Of a DNA stretch of 64,000 nucleotides, positions 50,532 to 59,683 are shown piece after piece (positions within the stretch are counted from its first letter, which is position 1; each line of letters opens with the position of its first letter). The DNA comes from Anaerolineales bacterium (GTDB lineage Bacteria > Chloroflexota > Anaerolineae > Anaerolineales > Villigracilaceae), in the NCBI GenBank assembly GCA_020847435.1, contig JADLBX010000040.1, positions 1 through 64,000 on the forward strand, given 5' to 3'. Position numbers and translations under genes: made by a program. The notes beneath the pieces are model-generated. The model ran no database searches. It worked only from the letters and a program-made list of their open reading frames with translations, and was not told where the DNA came from.

Positions 50532-52010
50532 TTGAAACCAGCACGCACACGCATGGCGCCATCGCCAACCGGACGGTTCCACCTCGGGAGCGCGCGCACC
50601 GCGCTCTTCGATTATTTGCTCGCGCGCAAAACGGGCGGACAATTTATTTTGCGGCTCGAAGATACAGATCGGAAACGTTTCGTACCTGGCTCGGAGGAGG
50701 AGATCATGCGGAGTCTCGACTGGCTCGGCATCACTCCCGATGAAAGCCCGCTTCACGGCGGAAAGTTCGGACCGTATCGCCAGACCGAGCGACGCGAAAT
50801 CTATCAGGCGCGCGCAAACGAATTGGTGCAAAAAGGATTTGCTTATCCATGTTTCTGTACGCCCGAACGACTCGAACAATCGCGGAAGGAACAGGAAGCG
50901 CGTAAAGTGGACCGCGTCCGCTATGACGGGTTGTGCCGCGCTCTAGATCCGTCCGAGGCGGCGAAGCGCGTCGCCAGCGGGGAGAAATACGTCATCCGAT
51001 TCAAGATGCCGCACGAAGGTTCGACCATCGCGCACGATCACTTGCGCGGCGACATCGTCACTGAAAATAAATTTCTCGACGACAACGTCATCCTCAAATC
51101 GGACGGACTGCCCACGTATCATCTCGCGGCGATGGTGGACGATCACGAAATGCAGATCACGCACGTCTTGCGCGGCTCCGAGTGGCTTCCCTCGTTTCCG
51201 CTTCACGTGAATATCGTGCGCGCGTTTGGGTGGGATGAACCTGTGTGGATTCATCTTTCCTTGTTCCTCAAGCCGAGCGGCAAAGGCAAACTGAGCAAGC
51301 GCGAATCGGCGGAGGCGATGAAGGATGGCCACACAGTTTTTGTGGACGACATGAAAGATTTAGGCTATACACCCGAAGGCGTGTTGAATTGGATCGCGTT
51401 GATGGGGTGGGGCGTCGCGGAAGACGATGTGATGTCGTTGGAGGAAATGATTCAGCGGTTCAACATCGACACGTTGACTCCCTCGCCTGCAGCGGTCAAC
51501 TTTCAACGCCTCGACCACTTCAACGGCGCGCACATCCGCCTGTTGTCGGACGCGGACCTGTCAGCGAGGATCAAGCCGTATTTTGTCGCGGCAGGCTTAC
51601 CCGTCGAAGAGGAAGCGTTGATGAAGATCGCGCCGCTCATCCGCGAGCGACTCGTCACGCTGGATGATTGCTTCACGTTTGCGAGTTTCTTCTTCAAAGA
51701 GGATGTGTCGCCGAATCGCGATGACTTGATCGCCAAGGGACTCGACGCGCAGCAGTCCGCTGAAATTGCGAAGAAGACATACGAAGTGTTTTCGGCGCTG
51801 ACCGATTTTTCGCATCAGACCGCCGAAGCGCCGATGCGTGAGTATGTGGAGGGATCGGGGTTGAGCGCGAGCCAAGTGTTCGGCGTCATCCGCGTCGCGG
51901 TGACGGGACAAAAAATCAGCCCGCCATTGTTCGAGAGCATGGAGATTATCGGGCGCGAAAAAGTGTTGGCGCGCTTGCAAAACGCGGTTACGGTTTTGGA
52001 ACGAATGTAA
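50532..52010 (+). CDS. gltX: Glutamate-tRNA ligase
   Basis: This 492-aa class I aminoacyl-tRNA synthetase has the HIGH-type motif in APSPTGRFHLGSARTALFD and the KMSKS-type motif in GKGKLSKRESAE. The C-terminal anticodon-binding domain contains helices from about residue 330 on. The start is TTG 50532 with a GGAGG site about 9 nt upstream. It charges tRNA-Glu, and possibly tRNA-Gln if the organism uses GatCAB; this cannot be told from the window. Confidence 0.96.
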   Translation: MKPARTRMAPSPTGRFHLGSARTALFDYLLARKTGGQFILRLEDTDRKRFVPGSEEEIMRSLDWLGITPDESPLHGGKFGPYRQTERREIYQARANELVQKGFAYPCFCTPERLEQSRKEQEARKVDRVRYDGLCRALDPSEAAKRVASGEKYVIRFKMPHEGSTIAHDHLRGDIVTENKFLDDNVILKSDGLPTYHLAAMVDDHEMQITHVLRGSEWLPSFPLHVNIVRAFGWDEPVWIHLSLFLKPSGKGKLSKRESAEAMKDGHTVFVDDMKDLGYTPEGVLNWIALMGWGVAEDDVMSLEEMIQRFNIDTLTPSPAAVNFQRLDHFNGAHIRLLSDADLSARIKPYFVAAGLPVEEEALMKIAPLIRERLVTLDDCFTFASFFFKEDVSPNRDDLIAKGLDAQQSAEIAKKTYEVFSALTDFSHQTAEAPMREYVEGSGLSASQVFGVIRVAVTGQKISPPLFESMEIIGREKVLARLQNAVTVLERM

Positions 52011-52065
52011 CCGGGCGTTTGCTGTTATACTTTTGAATATCGAATTTCAGAAAGGATTTTTTAGT

Positions 52066-52782
52066 ATGTCACAAAATGCAGGCACAGGACGTAAAGCGAG
52101 AGTCCCGCGCACGAGTACCAGCTCGGCGCGACCGTCTTCGTCGAGCGCGAGCGGCGGCGCAGATTTGTCCGCGTTGTTCAATGTGGCGGCGAAAGCGCTC
52201 GCCGCCAATCAACAATCGTTGAACCAGGCGGACGCGCAGAACGGCAATCACGGCGATAACATGGTGCAGATGTTCAACATGCTCACGCAGGTGATGGGTG
52301 AACAGAAAGGCGCTTCGCCATCACAGCAGTTGAGCAACGCCAGCCAGTACCTCCAACAACACGCCACTAGCGGATCGTCGCAGGTGTACGCGCAGGGATT
52401 GGCTCAAGCCGCGCAACAATTTCAGGGACAAAAATCCATCAATCAGGATAACGCGATGATGTTGGTGCAATCGCTCCTCGGCGGTGGACAGCCTGCCCAA
52501 CAACAAAGCGGCGGCGCGGACTTGCTTGGGTCATTGCTCGGCGCGGTGACGCAGTCTCAGCAACCGCAACAACAGCAAAACGACGGCATTGACCTTGGCG
52601 ACGTGCTCAACGCGGGCATGGCGTTCATGAACGCGAAGAACCAGGGACAGGATAATTTGCAAGCGGGACTATCTGCCCTCATGGCGGCGGGACCGCTCGG
52701 GCAGAGTCCGCACCGACAGCAATCGGGTCAGGTGGTTGGGAACGCGCTGATGCAGGCGATCTCGATGATGGGGAAGAAGTGA
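52066..52782 (+). CDS. Glutamine-rich low-complexity protein
   Basis: This 238-aa protein is rich in Gln, Ala, Gly and Ser, with runs such as QPQQQQN. I recognise no family. The N-terminal 35 residues are basic and Ser-rich; the rest is made of alternating helices (ADLSALFNVAAKAL, ADLLGSLLGAVTQ, IDLGDVLNAGMAFM) that look like internal repeats. The start is set at ATG 52066 with AAAGGA before it, not TTG 52033. No signal or TM. Its last 15 codons and terminator are repeated at 53900-53999. Confidence 0.7.
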   Translation: MSQNAGTGRKARVPRTSTSSARPSSSSASGGADLSALFNVAAKALAANQQSLNQADAQNGNHGDNMVQMFNMLTQVMGEQKGASPSQQLSNASQYLQQHATSGSSQVYAQGLAQAAQQFQGQKSINQDNAMMLVQSLLGGGQPAQQQSGGADLLGSLLGAVTQSQQPQQQQNDGIDLGDVLNAGMAFMNAKNQGQDNLQAGLSALMAAGPLGQSPHRQQSGQVVGNALMQAISMMGKK

Positions 52783-52836
52783 TCGGTTGATATAGAAAAT
52801 GGAAACTCCGCGCTGAGACGGCGCGGAGTTTTTTTT
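52734..52836 (+). repeat. Direct repeat flanking the nucleotidyltransferase cassette, copy A
   Basis: The 3' end of the Gln-rich gene plus its terminator. It matches 53900-53999 at roughly 88% by eye (identical core TGCAGGCGATCTCGATGATG). Confidence 0.9.
52804..52836 (+). terminator. Intrinsic terminator of the Gln-rich gene
   Basis: 10-bp arms AACTCCGCGC and GCGCGGAGTT, 7-nt loop, then a run of T. Confidence 0.9.
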
Positions 52837-52875
52837 GTTCTCCAACTCAACTTTGACGTGAATATGAATCGAATT

Positions 52876-53388
52876 TCAAGCAAGTCGGTTGTTCAATTCC
52901 TGCAAATGGTTGAGAATTTCGGTATTGAAATCGAATTTGCCCGCTCGTGATAGCAAGCCGCGAACCATCTTTTCAAACTTGTTTCGGTCAATAAAATCAT
53001 TTTGAACGAGAAAAACAATGTCATCAAGGTCGGTGTCGTAGCCGCGATCGAGCTTACTTAGCGAAATGCTGTATGGATCTGCAACAAAAACTTCGAGATT
53101 CCCGAATTGTCCAATGCGAATACTTCGTTGATCGCTGCCTTCTGGCAAGGGAACAAATCGTTCGAGAGGTACAGGCTCAACAAGAATGTTTCTTTCACGA
53201 GCAAGTTGCATGATCGTTTTATGCAATTCGCTGGGAGCAACATCGTCGCCGACGAAATCTATGTCGATTGTGGGACGAGAACTCCCAAGAAGCGCCATAG
53301 CGCTTCCGCCTACCAAAAACATTTTTGATGCGGGCGGAACTATTTCTCCAAGAATATGTAATTTTGCATGGATGTCGGCGTTGTCCAC
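52876..53388 (-). CDS. Nucleotidyltransferase-fold protein (DUF6036/MNT-like)
   Basis: The 170-aa protein has the Pol-beta-type nucleotidyltransferase signature MFLVGGSAMALLGSSRPTIDIDF: GGS motif followed by an Asp-x-Asp pair. This fits DUF6036-like or AbiEii/MNT-like proteins, some of which AMPylate or nucleotidylate partner toxins or tRNAs. The start is set at GTG 53388, 2 nt after the stop of the upstream gene, with AAAAGG before it. The longer ORF (53457) overlaps that gene. The pair behaves like a toxin-antitoxin or abortive-infection unit; which protein is toxic is not known. Confidence 0.72.
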   Translation of the reverse strand: MDNADIHAKLHILGEIVPPASKMFLVGGSAMALLGSSRPTIDIDFVGDDVAPSELHKTIMQLARERNILVEPVPLERFVPLPEGSDQRSIRIGQFGNLEVFVADPYSISLSKLDRGYDTDLDDIVFLVQNDFIDRNKFEKMVRGLLSRAGKFDFNTEILNHLQELNNRLA

Positions 53389-53390
53389 GA

Positions 53391-53882
53391 TTATGCCTTT
53401 TGTAATTCCAATCCCTTGAGCCAGATTCGCGCCGCGTGTTCGTACGTGCCGAGCCAATTGATCTGCGCGCCGCTTAACTCCTTGTGGCGTTTGGCAAGTT
53501 CTTGTAGATTTTCGTCAACGTTTTCGACGGCGTGCAGTCCCAACTCTTTCGAGAAATAATCGGGCATTGAAATTCTCAAAAGAAATTTCTGTCCGAACCA
53601 GACTGCCGCGCTGTAATAACATTGGAGCGTGAGTCGAGCGGGCGCGTCGAGTCGTTTCGCCGCTTCTTGGGCATAGTTGGAAAACTCAGGATGTTCGAGA
53701 AATAGCGGGATGAGCGATAGGCGCAAACGAGCGTCGCCGCTTTCGGCAAGGGCCGCAATTAGGAGCGCGGGTTGTTTGTGCAGCGCTTCGATTTCTCTGT
53801 GTCCGCCCATAATAAATTTGACGCCCAATGCGTGCAGGGAATTCGTAAGTTGGTCGTCCGTGATGGCAACTGTCTTGCTCAT
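53391..53882 (-). CDS. Unknown helical protein paired with the nucleotidyltransferase
   Basis: This 163-aa protein begins MSKTVAITDDQLTNSLHALG and is predicted all-helical; it contains PALLIAALAESGDARLRLSLIPLFL and a Trp/Tyr-rich middle. I recognise no named family. It lies 2 nt upstream of the nucleotidyltransferase gene on the same strand and is probably translated together with it. The start is set at 53882; a minus-strand TATAAT (53889-53894) ends 6 nt before, suggesting a leaderless transcript. HEPN-like partner is one possibility, but the RxxxxH motif is not obvious. Confidence 0.6.
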   Translation of the reverse strand: MSKTVAITDDQLTNSLHALGVKFIMGGHREIEALHKQPALLIAALAESGDARLRLSLIPLFLEHPEFSNYAQEAAKRLDAPARLTLQCYYSAAVWFGQKFLLRISMPDYFSKELGLHAVENVDENLQELAKRHKELSGAQINWLGTYEHAARIWLKGLELQKA

Positions 53883-53888
53883 GCTTGA

Positions 53889-53894
53889 ATTATA
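53889..53894 (-). promoter_or_regulatory. -10 element of the nucleotidyltransferase cassette
   Basis: Consensus TATAAT on the minus strand, 6 nt before the start codon at 53882. Transcription would begin at or next to the ATG. It directly abuts repeat copy B. Confidence 0.55.
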
Positions 53895-53899
53895 TCGTA

Positions 53900-53999
53900 G
53901 GTTGGGAGCGCGCTCTTGCAGGCGATCTCGATGATGGGGCAAAAGTGATCGGTTGACGTGGAAAATGGAAACTCCGCGCGGAGATGGCGCGGAGTTTTT
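53900..53999 (+). repeat. Direct repeat flanking the nucleotidyltransferase cassette, copy B
   Basis: A second copy of the Gln-rich gene's last 15 codons (reads VVGSALLQAISMMGQK-like then TGA), the spacer and the terminator hairpin (arms 53970-53979 and 53987-53996). It brackets the cassette together with 52734-52836. Confidence 0.9.
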
Positions 54000-54013
54000 G
54001 ATTCGGGATTGAC

Positions 54014-56689
54014 CTACTCTCCCAATTCCCTGGCGGATACAACCACACTGTAATTCACCCCTAACGTTTTGTTGAAATGTTGTTTTCCCGCGATGATCTT
54101 TCGTCTCTCAGCGTGTCGTAGTTTATCTAGGTCGCGCGTGTCCTTTGTCTCTCTGACGAGATAAAGGACATCTTCTACTTCCCCGTCTTCGTTTTTCTTT
54201 TCCAATACGATCGCCCAATCGGGATTGTATTCCCCAATGGGTGTGGGAACGGTAAACCACGAAGGCAGTTTGACGTACAGTTTTACATCTTCGCGCTTTT
54301 CCAAATCCGCTACAAATCTTTTCTCAACCTCCGAGTCGTAAATTACGTGTTCGTAGATGGAATGCGGCGAGGGGATCAGGCTATCTTCCCAGTTTGGAAG
54401 GTCTACAAACTGCGTCATTTCGTAGTACTCGTTAATTTTTTCGTATTGAATTCCTTCCACGAGTTGATCGGCAAGTTTGTTCTTGATGATGCGGGAGGCA
54501 ATCGAAGCAAACTCAAAAGGATTTTTGAGCGCGGCTTGTTGAATCGTATTCGCGCATTGCTTGTAGATCTCCAGCAAAGTAATCCGCGTTAACCGAATGG
54601 TCGGGGAGGTGCGCTCCAGGACTGCAGAAACCAACTCGGTAATGTTAGGCAAAGACATCGTTTCGTAGCCTTCGCCCATCGGACGTTCGGCGGTTTGGAT
54701 GGCGGTAAAGAATTTATCTTTGGCTTCCAGCCTTGCGCGGCGGACAACGATCTGCGGCGGGCGGATGGTTTCCTCGTTCAATTCCTTTACCGTATCTGCG
54801 ATCAGCTTCTGGCTGTCAATTGTCACGTTGTAGCGCGTCTTGTGTTTGATGCGTTCCCACAATTCTTTGAATTCAGGTTTGAGTTCAAAGCCTTTGCGGA
54901 GCCGCGCGGTTTTCTGCTTACGGGCGCTGGGCGGGTTCGGGGGTAGATTGCCAGCCCCATACTCCGCTTCCAGTTCGGATTGATATTTGCCAACGTAACT
55001 TTCGTAGCTCTCATTCGCAATGACCGTCAAAATGTTGACCTGCTCATCGCGCACTCTTTCGCCCTGCTGGTTGATCGCCAACCGCACGCCGCGACCGATC
55101 TCCTGCCGTTTCTTCATTTCGGAAGTGGTTTGGTTGAGTGTGCAAATCTGGAAAACATTCGGGCTGTCCCAGCCTTCACGCAGTGCGGAGTGAGAAAAGA
55201 TGAAGCAGGTGGGTTCCTCGAACGACATCAACCTTTCCTTGTCTTTCATGATTAGGTCGTAGGTTTCTTTGTCTCTTTCAGACTCGCCCGTTTTACTGTC
55301 TTCGTAGACGATCTCGCCTGTCTTTGTCCTGCGCGACGCAAAGTAGGCGGCTTGGACCTTGTCCGATTCGATCTCGCTAAATTCGGTATTCGACTTTAGC
55401 TCGTTGAACGCCTTGTTGAACAAGACGCGGATCAACCCGTCTTCGTTTGCATAATTATCCACGCGGTCAATGAAGAACAGCGAAAGGACTTTGATCCCGC
55501 GTTCGCGCAGTCGTTTTTGTTTGCGGAAGTGTTCCTGAACGGTGTAGCGGATCTGCGCCTCGAAGACGGCTTTCTTATCCGCGCCGCGCGATTCGCCCAC
55601 GCGGAGTTCCGCGTTGTTTTGAAACAGCACGGACTGGTTGCCGACGCTGATCTCCTCCACGACGAAGCCCGCATAGTCCGGGCGGTTGGCTTTCTTTTCC
55701 AGCGTATCGCCCGGCTTGACCGTGATAATTTTTTCTTTGACGGTTCCGTTCTTCAGCAAGGCGTGGACGGCAATCCTCGCCGTGAGGGTTTTCTTCTCCG
55801 AGTTCACCTCGTCCAACCGTAAAAATGCCTGGTTTTCATCGGATTCTTTTTCCACGCCTGCCACTTCGACGCGTTTGACCAGCCCCTGCCGATAGGCTTC
55901 GTAGGGCGTGAGACGGTAGACCAGATTGTACGGATTACGATGGGTGGCGGAGTAACGCAGAGCGAAGAGCGGATTGAGCGCGGCGAGCGCGGCGACCCGT
56001 AATTCGCTTTCCATATTTTGCGGCTCGTCCAAAATCAGAATCGGGCGCGCGGCTTGCACGAGATGGATCGGCGTTTCGCCTTGCAGGCGGTCGGTGGTCT
56101 GGTTGATCACGTTGGTGGATTTGTTGAACGAGTCGATGGTCATCACCATGAGCTCGACGCTTTCCGAGAGCGCAAACTGCCGCACCTGCGAAAGATTCGC
56201 CGAGTCGTAGGCGTAATAGCGGCACGGCGTATTGTCGTACAGTTCGCGCAAATGCTTCTGGGTGATCTCCAGCGTTTTTAACACGCCTTCGCGCACCGCC
56301 ACCGATGGGACAACGATTATGAATTTCCGAAACCCATAGCGGCGGAAGAGTTCGAAGGCGGTTCGCAAATAGACGTACGTTTTGCCTGTGCCCGTTTCCA
56401 TCTCCACCGAGAAGTTGTGGAAGTTGACGCGTTCTTTGCCCTCGATGGTTTCGATCACGCGCTCGATGGGCATGAATTCGCGATCGGGTTCGATGCCGTT
56501 CTCATTTTGAACTTTATTCAGGTTGGCGAGCAGTTCCGCATCGGAGAGATCGAGGCGGTTGGGGATCGCCGCGAAACCGAAGGTAAACTGCACGTCGGTT
56601 CGGAGGCGCGGTTGACCGTCGAAGAGGTTGGCGACCGCTTCGACGGCTTGGATTTGAAATTCCTGACTGGAATCGAATTTGATCTGCAT
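54014..56689 (-). CDS. Type III restriction enzyme, Res subunit
   Basis: This 891-aa superfamily 2 helicase-nuclease has Walker A ETGTGKTYVYL (about residue 78), motif II LILDEPQNMES, motif III-like SATHRNP, motif VI EIGRGVRLAINQQG, and a C-terminal PD-(D/E)xK nuclease domain (GEYNPDWAIV ... LYLVRETKD). This is the standard Res layout. The start is taken as ATG 56689, 12 nt after the mod stop codon; an upstream GTG 56722 is possible. Res acts only in complex with Mod. The mod gene upstream is interrupted by an in-frame TGA, so activity depends on that. Confidence 0.92.
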   Translation of the reverse strand: MQIKFDSSQEFQIQAVEAVANLFDGQPRLRTDVQFTFGFAAIPNRLDLSDAELLANLNKVQNENGIEPDREFMPIERVIETIEGKERVNFHNFSVEMETGTGKTYVYLRTAFELFRRYGFRKFIIVVPSVAVREGVLKTLEITQKHLRELYDNTPCRYYAYDSANLSQVRQFALSESVELMVMTIDSFNKSTNVINQTTDRLQGETPIHLVQAARPILILDEPQNMESELRVAALAALNPLFALRYSATHRNPYNLVYRLTPYEAYRQGLVKRVEVAGVEKESDENQAFLRLDEVNSEKKTLTARIAVHALLKNGTVKEKIITVKPGDTLEKKANRPDYAGFVVEEISVGNQSVLFQNNAELRVGESRGADKKAVFEAQIRYTVQEHFRKQKRLRERGIKVLSLFFIDRVDNYANEDGLIRVLFNKAFNELKSNTEFSEIESDKVQAAYFASRRTKTGEIVYEDSKTGESERDKETYDLIMKDKERLMSFEEPTCFIFSHSALREGWDSPNVFQICTLNQTTSEMKKRQEIGRGVRLAINQQGERVRDEQVNILTVIANESYESYVGKYQSELEAEYGAGNLPPNPPSARKQKTARLRKGFELKPEFKELWERIKHKTRYNVTIDSQKLIADTVKELNEETIRPPQIVVRRARLEAKDKFFTAIQTAERPMGEGYETMSLPNITELVSAVLERTSPTIRLTRITLLEIYKQCANTIQQAALKNPFEFASIASRIIKNKLADQLVEGIQYEKINEYYEMTQFVDLPNWEDSLIPSPHSIYEHVIYDSEVEKRFVADLEKREDVKLYVKLPSWFTVPTPIGEYNPDWAIVLEKKNEDGEVEDVLYLVRETKDTRDLDKLRHAERRKIIAGKQHFNKTLGVNYSVVVSARELGE

Positions 56690-56700
56690 CAGCGTGTGTG

Positions 56701-58554
56701 CTATATCGTCTTCAACCTGCACTGTAACGACAGATTCGCCGCGGTCTCGTCATCCAACGCGACGTCGCGGCAGATGAACAGGTCGTCCTTCTTCAGGTTC
56801 AAGGGTTTTACATCTTTCCATTTGACTTTGTCCGCGAGGGAAATGTAGAAACTTTGACCTCGCTCTGCGTCGTTGACCCTCTGTACGCCCGTGGATTCGG
56901 TCTCGGTCAAGGAGAGGTTGAGTCCGAAGCCTTCCTTCAGCGCGACCTCGTAAATAACATCCTCTTCCTTCCAGTCTTTCACGAGCGGATCGGCGAGCAT
57001 TTCCATTTGTTTGGCATAGGCTTTCGGGTCTTGCTGTTCGGAATCGTCCCACCCCTTGTAATTGGACTCGCGCAGTTTGAAGACCTTGAAGCCCAAATCT
57101 TCGGGCTTGTCCAACTGCATTTGACCCTCGCGTTCTTTCTTCATTTTCTTGATCACGCGGCGGATGCGTTCCTTGCCGATATCGGCGATTGTGGGAAATT
57201 CCTTGTTTTGCGTAGGTTCGGGCAGTTGCACTAGAATGAATTTTCGGTTGCCGCCGTCTTCGCGGTTGAGTTCTAAAGTCGCATGGGCGGTAGCGGCCGA
57301 GCCAGCGAAAAAATCGAGAATCAATTCAGTTTCGTTGTTTGTTGTCCCAATTTGGATGAGTGTTTTGATAAACCTGCTTGGTTTTGGGAAAGGGAAAACT
57401 TGCGCGTCACCGAACAAGTCAATTATTTCGTTTGTGCCGTGTTGTGTAAAGATGTCGTCGATTAGCGAAAAAGCTTTTGTTTCTCTTTGGTTGCCCTGCT
57501 CATCTTTCAGGTATTGTTTTGTGTGAACAGTCCAATTATTGTTGACCTTGATAAACTCAAGCTCGTTATTTTCCAATGCTTTCAACACTCTTTCTTTTGA
57601 CCAAAGCCATTGCCTCTTAGGCAGAACTTTAGTCCCGTCAGGAGCAGTAATCGGGAAAACTAAATTTTTTCTTTCGCCCATACTCTTCGTTGCTTCGAGC
57701 GGGTGGGTGCGGTATGAACCACGAATAGAAAATTTATCATCCTTAAGTTTGTAATATCGGTCAATTGATTCTTGATCGGTAGGAACAAAGATGTTTTCAA
57801 GCGCATTTATGTCTTTCGCGTAAAATAATACATACTCATGCACGCTTACTAAAAACTTTTCTTTTGCTCCACCGCCATATCTTTTCTTTCAGATGATATT
57901 GTCAATGAAATTTTCTTCCCCAAAAATTTCGTTCATTAGCAAGCGTAGATCGTGAACTTCGTTATCGTCAATGCTTACAAAAATTACCCCATCATCTTGA
58001 AGCAACTGCCTCGCTAAAAACAAACGCGGGTACATCATCGAGAGCCACGCCGAGTGGTAACGTCCGCTGGTTTCGGCGTTACTGGTGAGTAAATTTCCGT
58101 CGCTGTCTTTTTGTCCCGTGAGTTTCAAATAGGTGTCGAGTGGGTCGGCGAAGTTATCGGGGTACACGAAGTCGTTGCCCGTGTTGTAGGGCGGGTCAAT
58201 GTAGATCATCTTGACCTGCCCGAAGTACGGCTTGTAGAGCAGTTTCAACGCTTCGAGGTTGTCGCCCTCGATGAACAGGTTTTGGGTCTTATCGAAGTCC
58301 ACCGATTCCTTGCGCGCGGGGACCAGCGTGGCGCGCGAGGGCGTTTGCAGGATTTTGAGCGCGTCTCGTTTTCCCGCCCATGAAAACGAATAGCGTTCGG
58401 GTCGTTCGTCGCCGAAATCGCCGAGCGCCGCGTGCAGTTTCTCGAAATCAATTTTGCCCTCGCTGAAAACGTGCGGCAGGAGTCCGCGCAACTCTGCGAG
58501 TTGTTCGTCTGTGATGGATGGCGTTCGTTTGTTGACGGGTGATTTTTTAGCCAT
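56701..58554 (-). pseudogene. Type III DNA methyltransferase (Mod) interrupted by an in-frame TGA
   Basis: The ORF track shows two pieces (57889-58614 and 56701-57843), but they are in the same frame, separated only by a TGA at 57889-57891. Reading across gives DNII-stop-KKRYGGGAKEKFLVSVHEYV, where homologues would have Trp (TGG), so a single G-to-A change explains it. N-terminal part: NLFIEGDNLEALKLLYKPYF, catalytic DPPYNTGNDFVYP. C-terminal part: AdoMet motif ILDFFAGSAATAHA. Beta-class Mod N6-adenine methyltransferase. The start is set at ATG 58554. About 95 codons follow the catalytic motif before the stop, so the first piece lacks the AdoMet motif and would be inactive. Confidence 0.9.
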
Positions 58555-58616
58555 GAAAGTTGTATCCCGATCGTTTGATGGTTCAAGCATACAGCCAAAA
58601 CCCCCTGCGTGCAAGC

Positions 58617-58662
58617 CTCACTCCTTCCGACACTCTGCCGCGTACGCGGGATTTGCCGATCC
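58617..58662 (-). repeat. Remnant copy of the nucleotidyl cyclase 3' end
   Basis: On the minus strand it reads AYAAECRKE then TGA, matching AYAVEYRKE-stop at the end of the cyclase gene (59684). The nucleotide match is about 42 bp at roughly 80% by eye. It lies on the far side of the membrane-protein gene. Confidence 0.7.
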
Positions 58663-58839
58663 AGCGGAGGGTGGGCATGACATAATGGGTTCTCCTGTAA
58701 AGTCAATTGTACACAAAATTAAAAGCCCGACGAATATCCGACAGGCTGGGTCTCGAAGTCATTTACGCCGAGGATAGATCGGCGGGTATTCACTGACACA
58801 GGAATCCCTCAATCTCCGCAAATTTACCCGCGTGTTCGA

Positions 58840-59556
58840 TCATGGAATACCGCCAAGCAGTGAAATTAAAAAGCCGAAGACGATCAATAGGATAACGAGT
58901 CCCCACCATAATTTGATCCGTACGACTGGCAACCCCAAGCAGGAACCCAATAACCCAAGGATCGCAATGCGCGGCGTGAAATTCATTCCATTCCAATAAA
59001 CAATACTGACGACCGATCCAAGGGTTATTCCGAACAATGCGAATGCTAAATTCTTCGGAGTTTCGCCGAGGACTCCGCCGATCGCTCCAATAAATAAACT
59101 TACAATGACCCCAAACGGCAGTCCTGCGACCAAAAATAATCGTACAACGTTCCACGACGGATACTCACCGATAACCAGAACAAACATGGCAAAGAAGACG
59201 GTGATCCAGATTACCCCATACACGATCTGCCTCACTAAAATCGAACTTGAAAGATCGCCGAAATCAAAGTCGAGGGAAAAGGCGCGCAGTTTAAAATCTG
59301 TGAGCATGAATTGCAGAAATTTTCCCAAAAGGATAACTGCCACGCCAAATAGAGTTAGGCTAAACGCGAAACTCAACCAAAAGAATAACTGAAAAAACGC
59401 GCTCTGTGAAAACGATTGGATCCCAATATTTTGGAATAAAGATAAAACGACACGATCCCACCATTGACGGACGTCAAGGATATCCAGTACAAAGCCGACG
59501 AAAGTTAAGCCCGCGCCGATCGCAACCATCGAGTTCTTGAAAAAATCCTTCGCCAT
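58840..59556 (-). CDS. Hypothetical multi-pass membrane protein
   Basis: This 238-aa protein has about six or seven hydrophobic helices (for example LFFWLSFAFSLTLFGVAVILL and IVYGVIWITVFFAMFVLVIG). I recognise no family. A GGGAGGG site precedes the ATG. It is AT-richer than the cyclase gene upstream on the same strand. The cassette is bounded by the cyclase 3' end and a remnant copy of that end. A minus-strand TATAAT (59641-59646) is a possible -10. Confidence 0.62.
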   Translation of the reverse strand: MAKDFFKNSMVAIGAGLTFVGFVLDILDVRQWWDRVVLSLFQNIGIQSFSQSAFFQLFFWLSFAFSLTLFGVAVILLGKFLQFMLTDFKLRAFSLDFDFGDLSSSILVRQIVYGVIWITVFFAMFVLVIGEYPSWNVVRLFLVAGLPFGVIVSLFIGAIGGVLGETPKNLAFALFGITLGSVVSIVYWNGMNFTPRIAILGLLGSCLGLPVVRIKLWWGLVILLIVFGFLISLLGGIP

Positions 59557-59683
59557 GATCCCTCCCGTTTCGATATTTGAAAAGTTGTGGTGAAAAGGTC
59601 AAAGTGTTCCAGCATAATGTGGATATGTTTTATTGTCCCGATTATAAAACAAAGAGTTTCGTAATCGCCCCCTTTGCCGAACT

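Noticed and set aside
57889-57891. Recoding of TGA as Trp or selenocysteine in the mod gene
   Set aside because: TGA ends many normal genes here and no SECIS-like structure or Sec machinery was seen; a nonsense mutation or sequencing error is simpler.
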